NCBI GenBank assembly: GCA_025350325.1
Contig: JANXYB010000018.1
Span: 1 to 32,703, forward strand
Direction of reading: 5' to 3'
Length of the DNA stretch: 32,703 nt
Source: Acidobacteriaceae bacterium
GTDB taxonomy: Bacteria; Acidobacteriota; Terriglobia; Terriglobales; Acidobacteriaceae
Below the pieces are notes generated by a model. That model did not search any database, was not told the DNA's origin, and was given only the letters and a program-made list of their open reading frames with translations. Made by a program: the position numbers and the translations under genes. Positions within the stretch are counted from its first letter, which is position 1, and each line of letters opens with the position of its first letter. Positions 1-8,731 of the stretch are shown here, in pieces.

Positions 1-1041
1 CTTCGAAAATTCAGCCATAAGTCTTTCAGCGCCAAACTCTTCGTCGCCCTTGAACACTTCAGTCAGTCCATCGGTATAAAACAGAAGCCGGGTGCCTGGC
101 GTGAAATTGCACTCCTCGCTCACGTATTGCATCCCGGGCAGCAACCCCAGCGGCGTACCGGCGGCGTTGAACTCATGCTTCTTGCCGCCGTTCATATCAA
201 CCAGAAATCCTGGATTGTGCCCGGCGTTTACCACTTCAACGCGGCCCTCTTCAGGATGCAACCGCAGAAAGATAGCCGTCACATACCGTCGCCGGGCCTC
301 TTCGCCCTCCGTCCAGTGATGCTGATTCATGCGCGCCGCCAACTCAGCGAGAGGGAGACCGGTGATGGCCATGGCGCGAAATGCGGCGCGGAAACTGGTC
401 GCCATAATTGCCGAGGCGAGGCCCTTGCCGGCCACATCGGCTACGGCAATCAGCAGGCTGCCATCGGGCTGGGCGACGATGTCCAGGTAGTCGCCGCCTA
501 CTTCGTAACAGGTGACGGAACGGAAGGCCAGCGAATAGCCTGAAATTTTTGGCAGCGTTTGAGGCAGCAGGGAACGTTGGATACTGCGCGCCGCGTCGAG
601 GTCCTGCTGCACCCGTGCCCATTGCAAATTGCGCTCGTGGTTGCGCGCATTCTCTAGCGCTACAGCGGCTTGCAGAGCCAGACCTTCAATGAAGTCCGCC
701 TCATAAATCGACAGTTCGCGGCCATCGGGCGGAGCAACCACCAGCTCGGCCATGCGCTTGCCTTCGCGATCTTCGAGGAGATAGATAGGCAGCGGTGAAG
801 TGCTTTCGGCGCTCGCTGCGGTGTCGGGCATCTCACCATAGCTCAGGCCGGTGCCGGGAAATGCAGCGCCCGCCATTTCCAGTTCGCGCACGACGATGCG
901 CAACACAGACCCGAGAACGGCTTCTTCGCGAATGGTGGAGTGCACCTGTCGCGATGCCTCGAGCAGCGCCTGTAAACGCGCTACCTGCTGCTGCAAGTCA
1001 ATGGTTTCGCCGTTGTTCGGTAGCTGAAGCCCAGCCGCCAT
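1..1041 (-). CDS. SpoIIE/RsbU-type serine phosphatase with GAF-like N-terminus (C-terminus cut by window edge)
   Basis: Read on the minus strand, the frame is open from an ATG at 1041 to base 1, giving 347 residues without a stop, so the C-terminus lies outside the window. Residues ~10-140 look like a GAF-type sensor region ending in a helix (FIEGLALQAAVALENAR). Residues ~148-347 are a PPM/SpoIIE phosphatase: the linker AARSIQRSLLPQ, the metal-binding motif VGGDYLDI, IAVADVAGKGLASA, the NAGHNPGFL motif and LLFYTDGLTE. Such proteins dephosphorylate anti-sigma-factor antagonists or act as stress-signal outputs; the partner is not visible here. A GGAGGG ribosome-binding site precedes the ATG. 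The usual C-terminal 30-40 residues are missing only because of the window limit. Confidence 0.93.
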   Translation of the reverse strand, partial: MAAGLQLPNNGETIDLQQQVARLQALLEASRQVHSTIREEAVLGSVLRIVVRELEMAGAAFPGTGLSYGEMPDTAASAESTSPLPIYLLEDREGKRMAELVVAPPDGRELSIYEADFIEGLALQAAVALENARNHERNLQWARVQQDLDAARSIQRSLLPQTLPKISGYSLAFRSVTCYEVGGDYLDIVAQPDGSLLIAVADVAGKGLASAIMATSFRAAFRAMAITGLPLAELAARMNQHHWTEGEEARRRYVTAIFLRLHPEEGRVEVVNAGHNPGFLVDMNGGKKHEFNAAGTPLGLLPGMQYVSEECNFTPGTRLLFYTDGLTEVFKGDEEFGAERLMAEFSK

Positions 1042-1222
1042 TGCCCCAACCCTCCGCGGAATCCCAATGTACCATTTCCCGTGCGGCCCGTGCCGATATG
1101 ATTCTTTAGATGAGTGTTATCGCACCGTCGCCACGATTTTTATGAGGAACACATCTAGCGGCACTATCTGGCCTGGGCTTGAAATGGGCGCACTCCGGCC
1201 GACGAACGTTTGTGTGACGCGT

Positions 1223-1888
1223 TCACGCGTTCAGCACAGCGCGAATATCCCGGGCTTCGAGAATCCGCTCCGAATAGCCACTCCGCGCGACACGCAACAT
1301 CGCTTGCCCAATCTCACGGGTCGACAGCACCTGGTTCGGCAGCATCCGGCGCAGTAACGGAAACAGCGGCTTGCCCACCGCATAAAACCTCCGATACATG
1401 GGCGTCTTCGATTGGATCCCGTCCATCGGCTCGATGAATCCCGGACGGAACATGTAGGCCTCGAGCGGCAGGCGCAAAAGAGCATTCTCCGTGCGGCCCT
1501 TCACCCGCGCCCACATCATGCGTCCCTTCTCTGAACTGTCCGTGCCCGAGCCGGACACATAAATGAACTTCATTCCCGGATTGACGCGGCTCAACATGTC
1601 CGCCGCTGCCATGGCAAATCCGTAAGTCACGCGCTCATAGTCCGCTTCCTTCATTCCCGACGAAGCGACGCCGAGGCAAAAGAAGCAAGCATCAAATCCC
1701 GACAGGCTTTGCTCCATGCCAGCATAGTTCGACATGTCGCGGCGCTCGATCTCGCGCAACTTGGGATTGCGTGTGCCCGTGGCCGTGCGGCCGACGGTAA
1801 CGACGAGTTCAACTTCATGATCGAGCAGGCACTCCCGCAGCACTCCTTGCCCGACCATCCCGGTCGCCCCAAATATCAGCACCTTCAT
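1223..1888 (-). CDS. NAD(P)-binding Rossmann-fold protein (atypical SDR / NAD-dependent epimerase-like)
   Basis: The product of 221 residues starts MKVLIFGATGMVGQG, a classic dinucleotide-binding glycine motif of atypical short-chain dehydrogenases. Further family marks are FIYVSGSGTD near the middle and a following KGRTE segment in place of the strict YxxxK. The length fits small NAD(P)H-binding oxidoreductases of the YbjT/HTATIP2 type. An ATG four codons upstream (1900) is possible, but AAGG just before 1888 and the family N-terminus favour 1888. It is transcribed in the same direction as the phosphatase, 181 bp upstream of it, and divergently from the glycosyltransferase. The substrate cannot be deduced. 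Confidence 0.85.
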   Translation of the reverse strand: MKVLIFGATGMVGQGVLRECLLDHEVELVVTVGRTATGTRNPKLREIERRDMSNYAGMEQSLSGFDACFFCLGVASSGMKEADYERVTYGFAMAAADMLSRVNPGMKFIYVSGSGTDSSEKGRMMWARVKGRTENALLRLPLEAYMFRPGFIEPMDGIQSKTPMYRRFYAVGKPLFPLLRRMLPNQVLSTREIGQAMLRVARSGYSERILEARDIRAVLNA

Positions 1889-2041
1889 ATCTACCTTCAT
1901 CTTCTTGATTCAGAATACGCGTTGGGTCGGCCGAACCAGGATTTGCAATCTACGTTTCTGCTGCGCCATCATCCGGCGCGCCGACGCGTTTAACCCACAG
2001 CGGAGCATTGTCGGCAACCTCGTTGATTTATCCTTCTCACG

Positions 2042-2815
2042 ATGCGCAAGACCCTTTCCGTCGCCATGATTGCCATGAACGAGGAGGCCAACTTGCCTCG
2101 CACGCTTGAGAGCATTCGCTGGGCTGACGAAATCATTCTGGTTGACTCGGGCTCAACAGATCGCACCCTTGAGATCGCGCAATCCTTTGGCGCCAAGACC
2201 AGCTACCACGCCTTCGGCGGGCACGGCGAGCAGAAGAATGTTGCCTTGGATGTATGCACCAGTGATTTCGTCCTGCTGCTAGACGCCGACGAAGTGCTCC
2301 CGTCGGAACTGCAAACGGAAATCCGGCAGATTCTGGCTGGTGAACCTGCGTACGCCGCGTATTGGATTCCGCGACTCAATCTCTACTTCGGGCGCTGGAT
2401 TCGGCACGGCGGCTTTTATCCTGACCGCAAGCTTCGTCTCTTTCGTCGCGGGTCGGCACGTCTCAGCGAGGGCGTTGGACCCCACAGCACGCCGCAATTC
2501 TCGGGTCCCCGCGGCACCCTCAAGCACGACATGCTGCACTACGCCTACCCCACGTTCGCGATCTATCTCGAGCACATGAATCGCTATAGCTCTGAGATAG
2601 CGCAGCTTCTGTACCAGCAAGGCCGCCATAGCAAGTCTGTGCCGGCTTTTGTGCGCGATGTCGTCCTGAACCCCGCCGCAACGTTCGTTTATAACTACAT
2701 CTTCAGGCTAGGTTTTCTCGATGGCCGCGAAGGTCTGCTACTGCACTTGAATCACTCCGTTTACATCCACTGGAAGTTCATCAAAGCTTGGCGGCTGGGC
2801 CAAGGCAAGGAATAG
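2042..2815 (+). CDS. Family 2 glycosyltransferase (WaaE/KdtX-like)
   Basis: A 257-residue GT-A type glycosyltransferase. The N-terminus SVAMIAMNEEANL, then IILVDSGSTDRT, the QKNVAL segment and the DxD motif at D81-A-D83 (LLLDADEVL) are typical of GT2 enzymes acting on lipopolysaccharide core or exopolysaccharide. The middle section (YFGRWIRHGGFYPDRKLRLF) and the HYAYPT/HMNRYS part match the WaaE/KdtX subgroup, which adds a hexose to core sugars. There is no membrane-spanning domain except perhaps a hydrophobic C-terminal patch. No strong Shine-Dalgarno site is seen before the ATG. The gene stands alone between the divergent epimerase-like gene and the convergent trp genes. The acceptor sugar is unknown. 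Confidence 0.9.
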   Translation: MRKTLSVAMIAMNEEANLPRTLESIRWADEIILVDSGSTDRTLEIAQSFGAKTSYHAFGGHGEQKNVALDVCTSDFVLLLDADEVLPSELQTEIRQILAGEPAYAAYWIPRLNLYFGRWIRHGGFYPDRKLRLFRRGSARLSEGVGPHSTPQFSGPRGTLKHDMLHYAYPTFAIYLEHMNRYSSEIAQLLYQQGRHSKSVPAFVRDVVLNPAATFVYNYIFRLGFLDGREGLLLHLNHSVYIHWKFIKAWRLGQGKE

Positions 2816-2961
2816 TGGGCTGCATACCAACTGAGCGCGGAAATGCGCGCCGCCTCCGACGCGGATTAACGATCCCGCGCCGCGGATGCTGTTCTGTCCG
2901 GGATTAGTTTGCGGTGTCTGAGAGTAGGAATGAGTGCCGGATTGAAGCAGGTGCGGCGGAG

Positions 2962-3630
2962 CTAGATTTGCAGGTTGCGCGTCGCTGCGGCGCGGGCTTT
3001 GGCTATAAAAGCGCGCAACTTATCCGGGTCTTTGCGTCCCGGCGCAGCTTCGACGCCAGAGACGACGTCGACACCCCACGGGCAAAGCGTTGCGATTGCC
3101 TCAGCGACGTTGTCCGGGCTCAGACCGCCAGCCGCGATCAGTTTTTGTCCGTTCGGACTGTTAAAGATGGTCCGTGCCGCAACCGACCAGTCGTAGGTGA
3201 TTCCTGTGCCGCCCACCGCTGTCGTTGAGCGCGAATCCACAAGTAGGGCATCAACATCTTGATCCTGCACCGAAGATTGAGCGTTCTGGGTCGCGACGCC
3301 AAAATGCACAACTTGCACAATGCGCAGACCGGGGCCAAGACGCTCGCGCAGTTTAGCCGGTAGACCCGAGCCGATCGCAGAGTGCAGTTGCACGCCCGTC
3401 AAGCCACACGCACGCACCGACGTTTCAATTTCGTCGAGAGAAAAATCGACAAACACCCCAATCTTCTCGATCGCTGCGGGCAGCCGCGATGTAATGGCTG
3501 CGACCTGGGCCGCTGTAACCCTGCGCGGACTCGGCGCCAAAACAAAACCTACCGCATCGGCGCCCGCCTCAGCGGCCAGCCACGCATCTTCAAAAGAAGT
3601 GTTGCCGCATATCTTTACCCAGATGCTCAT
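2962..3630 (-). CDS. trpF: Phosphoribosylanthranilate isomerase
   Basis: This 222-residue (beta/alpha)8 barrel enzyme isomerises N-(5-phosphoribosyl)anthranilate to CdRP, the third step of tryptophan synthesis. The sequence shows WVKICGNT with the catalytic cysteine C8, GADAVGFVLAPSPRR, the general acid D132 in LLVDSRS, the phosphate-binding GGTGITYDW (from G140) and LIAAGGLSPDNV near the C-terminus. Length is normal for TrpF. The start codon overlaps the trpC stop codon (ATGA), so the two are almost surely co-transcribed and translationally coupled. Confidence 0.97.
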   Translation of the reverse strand: MSIWVKICGNTSFEDAWLAAEAGADAVGFVLAPSPRRVTAAQVAAITSRLPAAIEKIGVFVDFSLDEIETSVRACGLTGVQLHSAIGSGLPAKLRERLGPGLRIVQVVHFGVATQNAQSSVQDQDVDALLVDSRSTTAVGGTGITYDWSVAARTIFNSPNGQKLIAAGGLSPDNVAEAIATLCPWGVDVVSGVEAAPGRKDPDKLRAFIAKARAAATRNLQI

Positions 3631-4433
3631 CGGGCAACCTCAGTGAGCAGCGCCGCGAGCGCCGCGCCAGGATCGGGTTGACGCATCAGGCTCTCTCCGA
3701 TCAGAAAGGCATCAAACCCCGCTTTGCGCAGCTGCAGCATGTGCTCGGAAGTGGCGATCCCGCTCTCGGTCACACGCACAACTGTGGCTGGAATGCTTTC
3801 GATAAGTCGCAGCGAAGTATCGAGACTCACGTTGAACGTATTCAGATCACGATTGTTCACGCCAATTGCATCTGCGCCGGTACCGCCCAGTGTGTCGAGC
3901 ACGCGATCGAGCTCCGCCGCTGTGTGGACCTCAACCAGCACATCGAGACCAATCGCGTGCGCTGCGTGTGAAAATCGTTTCAATTCGACCTCAGTCAGCA
4001 CCGCCGCAATGAGGAGGATCGCGTCGGCTCGATGCGCCCGTGCCTGCACTATCTGATATTCGCTCACCATAAAATCCTTGCGCAGGCATGGCAGCGCGGT
4101 AGCCAGAGAGGCTAGCTCAAGATTGCGTAAGCTGCCCTGGAAATAGGGCTCATCGGTCAGTATTGAAAGCGCAGCAGCGCCGCCCTGTTGATAACTTTTT
4201 GCCAGCCAGGTCGCATCAAAATCTTCGCGAATCAATCCCTTGGAAGGCGAGGCTTTTTTGATTTCCGCGATCACTGCCGGCCCATCCGCCGCCCGCCTGC
4301 GCAGAGCCGCAGCCCACCCGCGCGGCTGATGCTGGCTCGCCATACGCTCCAGTTCAGCAACCGGCACAGCCGCAATCGCCGCCGTCAGCGAAGCGCGCGT
4401 TGTAGCCAGAATTTGGTCTAAGTGCGTCGTCAT
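3627..4433 (-). CDS. trpC: Indole-3-glycerol-phosphate synthase
   Basis: A 268-residue barrel enzyme that closes the indole ring (CdRP to indole-3-glycerol phosphate). Visible marks: IAEIKKASPSKG with the catalytic lysine, PCLRKDFMV, LLIAAVL, VEVH, GVNNRDLNTF and VTESGI. An upstream ATG at 4481 would add 16 residues unlike the family; the ATG at 4433 gives the usual MTTHLDQILATTR beginning and is preferred. The downstream gene trpF overlaps by 4 nt. Other trp genes are not in the window, so the pathway is split on the chromosome. The tRNA-Ile2 gene lies 99 bp upstream on the same strand. Confidence 0.97.
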   Translation of the reverse strand: MTTHLDQILATTRASLTAAIAAVPVAELERMASQHQPRGWAAALRRRAADGPAVIAEIKKASPSKGLIREDFDATWLAKSYQQGGAAALSILTDEPYFQGSLRNLELASLATALPCLRKDFMVSEYQIVQARAHRADAILLIAAVLTEVELKRFSHAAHAIGLDVLVEVHTAAELDRVLDTLGGTGADAIGVNNRDLNTFNVSLDTSLRLIESIPATVVRVTESGIATSEHMLQLRKAGFDAFLIGESLMRQPDPGAALAALLTEVAR

Positions 4434-4532
4434 GCGCTGGCCTGAGTATAGAGGCGCTTGGCGGAGAGATCCTGCCGGCAATCAACAAGCGTCCCGTCAA
4501 ACCGACACGAAAACCGCTAGCCGTCAAGTTAA

Positions 4533-4608
<76 letters not shown>

Positions 4609-4726
4609 ATCCGCAACGACTGAAAAGGCAAAACGATTGTAGCAGTCAGGCAGGCTGACCTTACCCGGCGTTGGCTATGTATCGAGCCACAATTGGCGGC
4701 GCGGCCCGGTTCTACAATTGACCCGT

Positions 4727-5818
4727 ATGTCGACCGCCGTTCGTTCGCACGCGAAAATCAATCTTGGGTTGGGAATCGGTGCGCCTCGGCCGGATGGGTT
4801 TCACGCCCTCAGCACCGTTTACCAGACATTGGAATCGTTTGACGTCGTCACCGTCACCGCGAAGCGCGCACCAATAACGTCGATCAGCCTGCATACAGGC
4901 GATAAGCGCGTCCCCACCGACAGTCGCAACACAGCTTGGAAAATGGTTGCGCTGGCTCTCGAGGCGCTCGCCCTCAACGCCACCGTTGAGATTCATATTG
5001 AGAAACGGCTACCTGTACAGGGCGGACTCGGCGCAGGATCAGCGAACGCGGTAGCAGCATTGATCGGACTGGAAGTGGAATTAGGCATAGAGACCACAGG
5101 GCGTGAGCCGGACGGCGTCGTTGCCGGTCTGGAGCAAACGACCGCGCTGGGGTCTCCTGCGCGCAGGCTGAAACTCGCCGCAGAAGTCGGCTCCGACGTT
5201 CCATTGTTTCTCATTGGCGGCGCGGTGTTGGGGCTGGATCGCGGTCAGGAAGTCTACCCCTTGCCCGACTTCGAGCCGGTGTGGTGCGTGGTGGCTACGC
5301 CGGTAGTGGGCGTGTCGACGCCCCAGGCTTTCCGCGACTGGGATGCACTTTGCGCAACAGAAGGTTTGACCGGCCGCGCCAGTGCGGATAAACTAAGTGA
5401 GTTGAGTCGCGCCTATGCCAGCGCCTTTGCGGGAGCAATCCCGGGAGGACGGCAGGGAGTTGGCTCCTCCGGTGTCCTCCCAAAGCTTCAAATTGACCGG
5501 GAGGACCTGGCCGGACCACAAGAGTCCGCGCTTGTCCGCACCGGGATCAGTAGCTGGATCCAGAACGACTTCGAACGAGTTGTTTTCCCCCAGCATCCTT
5601 CCCTCGGCGAAATCAAGCGTATTCTCGCGGCTTCGGACACTCCGGAGGCAGCCCTCCATGCTTCGCTGTCAGGGTCCGGTTCGGCGCTCTTTGGTCTTTA
5701 TCTGACCCGTAATGCGGCAGATGCGGCTCGGGAACGTTTAAAGGCAACCGGTGTTGAGAGTCTTTTGACGCGCACCTTGCCACGCTCGGAATACTGGAGC
5801 AAGATGCTTTTGCAGTGA
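4727..5818 (+). CDS. ispE: 4-diphosphocytidyl-2-C-methyl-D-erythritol kinase
   Basis: GHMP kinase of the non-mevalonate isoprenoid pathway, phosphorylating CDP-methylerythritol. Marks: AKINLGLGIGAPRPDGFH at the N-terminus, the ATP-binding glycine loop PVQGGLGAGSANA, VGSDVPLFLIGGAVLG and the late GSGSALFGLY loop. At 363 residues it is roughly 60 longer than typical IspE. The extra material lies around residues 225-275 and coincides with a GGGAGGAC inverted/direct repeat (see repeat feature). A TTG at 4718 could start three codons earlier, but the ATG at 4727 fits the family N-terminus. It is followed by tRNA-Gln and prs, the arrangement I associate with Acidobacteriota. Confidence 0.95.
   Translation: MSTAVRSHAKINLGLGIGAPRPDGFHALSTVYQTLESFDVVTVTAKRAPITSISLHTGDKRVPTDSRNTAWKMVALALEALALNATVEIHIEKRLPVQGGLGAGSANAVAALIGLEVELGIETTGREPDGVVAGLEQTTALGSPARRLKLAAEVGSDVPLFLIGGAVLGLDRGQEVYPLPDFEPVWCVVATPVVGVSTPQAFRDWDALCATEGLTGRASADKLSELSRAYASAFAGAIPGGRQGVGSSGVLPKLQIDREDLAGPQESALVRTGISSWIQNDFERVVFPQHPSLGEIKRILAASDTPEAALHASLSGSGSALFGLYLTRNAADAARERLKATGVESLLTRTLPRSEYWSKMLLQ
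5441..5506 (+). repeat. Inverted and direct repeat inside ispE
   Basis: CCGGGAGGAC occurs at 5441-5450 and again at 5497-5506, and its core in inverted form (GTCCTCCC) at 5474-5481. The first arm and the inverted copy can form an 8-bp stem, with a small inner stem GGAG/CTCC. The element keeps the ispE frame open and lies in the part of the protein that exceeds normal length. It may be an in-frame palindromic insertion; this is inference. Confidence 0.55.
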
Positions 5819-5903
5819 CAATTTCGGCGGGCCTGATGCGCGCGACAGATGCGCAGGCCTTGTTGAAGGCGTTATCCAGAGAGTTTCTGGAGATTCGCTA
5901 AGT

Positions 5904-5977
5904 TGGGCGATCGTCTAATGGTAGGACAATGCCCTTTGGAGGCATTTGTCTAGGTTCGAATCCTAGTCGCCCAGCCA
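5904..5977 (+). tRNA. tRNA-Gln (anticodon UUG)
   Basis: A complete 74-nt cloverleaf: acceptor TGGGCGA pairs with TCGCCCA, D-arm TCGTCTAATGGTAGGA, anticodon stem ATGCC/GGCAT with loop CTTTGGA (anticodon TTG), T-arm CTAGGTTCGAATCCTAG and an encoded CCA. The 5' U with discriminator G is typical of tRNA-Gln. It lies 85 bp after ispE and 60 bp before prs, and is probably part of the same transcript. Confidence 0.95.
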
Positions 5978-6037
5978 GGATTTGTTTCATGTACATCGGA
6001 TTTCACCCAAAGCCAACCAGCTTGGAGGTTATCGGAG

Positions 6038-7150
6038 ATGGAAGCGGGAATCGTGACGGTAGCGACGGAAGACAAGCAGGAGGGCGGACTCGACGCAACC
6101 CGCGAAGGCGCGCCCAAAGAAACTACGTCGGGCGCGGTTTCAGAAGCTGCCGGCAAAGCGAAGGAGGTCAGACCGGCCCCCGAACGCAAGCGAACCCGTA
6201 ACCTCAGCGAGGATCGCCGCTTCAAGCTCTTCAGTGGCTCGGCCAATCGCCAGCTTGCAGACGAAATTGGGCAGCACATCGGCGTCAAGGTGGGCGAGGC
6301 CAAGCTGCAGCGTTTCGCTGACGGCGAGGTCTACTTCCAGTTGCTCGAGAATGTGCGCGGTGTCGACGTTTTTGTGGTGCAACCGACCTGCTACCCGGTC
6401 GATCAGAATTTGGTGGAACTGCTGGTCATGATTGACGCGCTCCAGCGCGCCTCGGCGGCCAGGATCACGGTGGTTGTTCCTTATTACGGATACGCTCGCC
6501 AGGATCGCAAAGACCGGCCGCGTGTTGCCATAAGCGCGAAGCTGATTGCTGACCTGCTGACTACTGCCGGCGCCAATCGCGCCCTGTTTGTCGATTTGCA
6601 CGCGGCACAGATTCAGGGCTTTTTCAATATTCCGGTGGACCATCTGTTTGCCAGTCCGGTGCTGGTCAGTCACTTCCGCGAATTAAATCTGCCCCGGCTG
6701 ACCGTGGTTTCGCCCGACGCAGGCGGCGTGGAACGGGCCCGATTCTTTGCGCAAAAAGTTGGAGCGCCTCTGGCGATCGTCGACAAGCGCCGTACCGATA
6801 TGAATGTTGCAGAAGTGATGAACGTGGTCGGCGACGTGGCGGGCAAGACCTGCCTCATTATCGACGACATCATCGACACGGCGGGCACCCTGGTCAAGAC
6901 CGTAGAGGCGCTTCACGGAGCGGGGGCGGCTGCCGTTTATGCGTGTGCCAGCCATGCCGTGCTTTCGGGGCCGGCCATAGACCGTATTGCTAATTCGCGT
7001 ATCGAGCAGGTGGTTGTGACTAACACCATCCCGCTGCGCGAGGCGGCTCAGAAGTTGCCCAAAATTAAAGTGCTTTCTATTGCCGGCCTGCTGGGCGCGG
7101 CTATCGAGAGCATTCACATGGAAACCAGCGTCAGTACGCTGTTTAACTAG
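6038..7150 (+). CDS. prs: Ribose-phosphate pyrophosphokinase (PRPP synthase)
   Basis: Makes 5-phosphoribosyl-1-pyrophosphate from ribose 5-phosphate and ATP, the precursor of nucleotides, histidine and tryptophan. The enzyme core starts near residue 62 (FKLFSGSANRQLA) and contains RFADGEVYFQ, the flexible loop YYGYARQDRKDRPR (149-162), VDLHAAQIQGFF (185-196) and the PRPP-binding loop DDIIDTAGT (276-284). At 370 residues it is ~55 longer than usual because of a charged, probably disordered N-terminal extension. GGAGG about 12 nt before the ATG and a closer CGGAG support this long start. An internal start cannot be excluded, as there is no ATG near residue 60. Confidence 0.96.
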   Translation: MEAGIVTVATEDKQEGGLDATREGAPKETTSGAVSEAAGKAKEVRPAPERKRTRNLSEDRRFKLFSGSANRQLADEIGQHIGVKVGEAKLQRFADGEVYFQLLENVRGVDVFVVQPTCYPVDQNLVELLVMIDALQRASAARITVVVPYYGYARQDRKDRPRVAISAKLIADLLTTAGANRALFVDLHAAQIQGFFNIPVDHLFASPVLVSHFRELNLPRLTVVSPDAGGVERARFFAQKVGAPLAIVDKRRTDMNVAEVMNVVGDVAGKTCLIIDDIIDTAGTLVKTVEALHGAGAAAVYACASHAVLSGPAIDRIANSRIEQVVVTNTIPLREAAQKLPKIKVLSIAGLLGAAIESIHMETSVSTLFN

Positions 7151-7160
7151 GCATCATGAT

Positions 7161-7228
7161 GTAGAAACCAGGGAAGTAGAAACCAGGGCGTAGGGACTAA
7201 GCACAAGCGACTACGGACTTAGGGACTA
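7161..7228. repeat. Intergenic short repeats (GTAGAAACCAGGG x2, TAGGGACTA x2)
   Basis: Between prs and the L25 gene, GTAGAAACCAGGG occurs at 7161-7173 and 7176-7188, and TAGGGACTA at 7191-7199 and 7220-7228. Related GGGACTA words recur in the next non-coding gap (8732-8755). They do not form a stem and look like degenerate tandem words rather than a known element. Confidence 0.7.
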
Positions 7229-7323
7229 CCACCGAGACATTGACCAACCCGGCAGTAGTTGATCTTCTGCCGCGAACAAAGGGAGCGGACCAGTCCGTGC
7301 CCGAAACCGGAAACGAGAGACCC

Positions 7324-8025
7324 ATGCCTGAAGTTGTCGCAGCCAAGCCCCGCGAGGGCAAATTCACTAAAAATGCCGCACGCCGTGTGCGCGTCGCCGG
7401 TAAGATTCCTGCCGTTCTGTATGGCGCCGGTCACGACCCGGTGGCCGTTGAAGTCGATCCGAAGCAGATTTCGCGGATCCTGTTTTCAGAGGCTGGCCAT
7501 AACACCATTTTTGACGTTGAAGTTCCTGGCTTGGCCTCCGCCAAGGCCATGATCGTCGACTGGCAGCGAGAGCCGCTTAAAGATCAGTTGATTCACATCG
7601 ATATGAAGCGCATTGCGCTCGATAAGACATTGAAAGTCAGCGTGCGCGTCAAGTTGCAGGGCATTCCCGTTGGCGTCAAGGCCTCCGGCGGCATTCTCGA
7701 CCAGGTATTGCGCGAAGTTGAAATCGAGTGCCTGCCCGCCGACATTCCCGCGCAGATCGCCGTCGACGTCAGCAATCTCGAGCTCTTTGGTGCCCTTCGC
7801 ATCAGCGATTTGCCGCACTCTGACAAGATCACATACCTCAACGCGGAAGACGCTACGGTTGCACACGTGGTCTCGATCCGTGAAGAAGTTGTTGCCGCTC
7901 CTGCCGAAGGCGAAGCAGTGGCGACGACCGAGGCGGGCGCTACTTCGACTGAGCCGGAAGTGGCCAAGAAGGGTAAGCCCGAAGCCGATGCAGCTGGAGC
8001 GAAAAAGCCAGAGGCGAAGAAGTAA
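7324..8025 (+). CDS. rplY: 50S ribosomal protein L25/general stress protein Ctc
   Basis: A 233-residue L25 of the long, two-domain CTC type that binds 5S rRNA. Residues ~8-90 are the L25 domain (GKFTKNAARRVRVAGKIPAVLYG, IHIDMKRI). Residues ~95-185 are the TL5/CTC C-terminal beta domain (VSVRVKLQGIPVGVK, GILDQVLREVEIECLP). They are followed by an Ala/Glu/Lys-rich tail of ~45 residues. A TTG at 7240 would add 28 residues, but the ATG at 7324 gives the family N-terminus. The stop lies only 3 nt before the pth start, suggesting translational coupling. Confidence 0.93.
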   Translation: MPEVVAAKPREGKFTKNAARRVRVAGKIPAVLYGAGHDPVAVEVDPKQISRILFSEAGHNTIFDVEVPGLASAKAMIVDWQREPLKDQLIHIDMKRIALDKTLKVSVRVKLQGIPVGVKASGGILDQVLREVEIECLPADIPAQIAVDVSNLELFGALRISDLPHSDKITYLNAEDATVAHVVSIREEVVAAPAEGEAVATTEAGATSTEPEVAKKGKPEADAAGAKKPEAKK

Positions 8026-8028
8026 GCA

Positions 8029-8724
8029 TTGGCCGAGGCAAGTGGAACCTCTGCCCCCGGCGAGCCTAAATTGCTCGCCGGGGGAGCCGAATCCGGTGCA
8101 CGACGCGGCCCGTTCCTTGTGGTTGGGCTGGGCAATCCGGGGCCGGAATATTTGTGGACGCCGCATAACGCGGGGTTCATGGCAATCGACCGCATCGCTC
8201 AGCAAGAGGGCGTGGTGGTGCAGAACCGGCGATGCCGGGCCGTAACCGCAACCTGCCGTTTGGCAGGGCGCGAAGTGGTCCTGGCCAAACCGGAAACATT
8301 TATGAACTTGAGTGGGCTGGCGCTAGCCGCTCTGGTTAGGGAATTTGAGGCGGACCCGGAGCGGGACCTGCTCGTGATTTACGACGAGTTAGACCTGACT
8401 CTGGGCACCTACAAGATCAGAGAACGCGGTTCGCCCGCGGGCCACAACGGAGCCCGCAGCATAACTTCGGCTCTGGGCAGTCAGGAATGGCTTCGGTTAC
8501 GCATCGGGGTTGCGCCCGATCTACCCCTCGCAGCAAAAGAGGCAGGGGCGGGGCGACGCGCAGGCAGAGAATATCTGCTGTCACCGATGCGGAAAGCGGA
8601 TTTGACGGTGCTGGACGAGGTGCTTGACGGAGTGGCGAAAGCGACGCGGCGCATTCTCGAGGTAGGACCGGCTGCTGCAATGAACGAGTTCAACCGCCGC
8701 GAGCGAAACGGCCCGCCGGAATAG
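8029..8724 (+). CDS. pth: Peptidyl-tRNA hydrolase
   Basis: Recycles tRNA by cleaving peptidyl-tRNA released from stalled ribosomes. Marks: VVGLGNPGPEY with N36, PHNAGF with the catalytic histidine H46, ETFMNLSG with N93, YDELDL with D119, and GHNG at 139-141. No ATG lies ahead of the GLGNPG motif, so the start must be non-ATG. TTG at 8029, 3 nt after the L25 stop, is the best candidate, with purine-rich GAGGCGAAGAAG just upstream. This gives 231 residues, with ~27 residues of poorly conserved N-terminal extension and an insertion (LAAKEAGAGRRAG) in the C-terminal third. Confidence 0.95.
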   Translation: MAEASGTSAPGEPKLLAGGAESGARRGPFLVVGLGNPGPEYLWTPHNAGFMAIDRIAQQEGVVVQNRRCRAVTATCRLAGREVVLAKPETFMNLSGLALAALVREFEADPERDLLVIYDELDLTLGTYKIRERGSPAGHNGARSITSALGSQEWLRLRIGVAPDLPLAAKEAGAGRRAGREYLLSPMRKADLTVLDEVLDGVAKATRRILEVGPAAAMNEFNRRERNGPPE

Positions 8725-8731
8725 TAAGAGG

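Noticed and set aside
2857..2880. Stem CGCGGAT/ATC(C)CGCG after the GT2 gene as a terminator
   Set aside because: The stem has a bulge and no U-run on either strand; GC-rich DNA gives such stems by chance.
7486..8205. 239- and 200-residue minus-strand frames over the L25 and pth genes
   Set aside because: They lie opposite conserved genes and show no family motifs.
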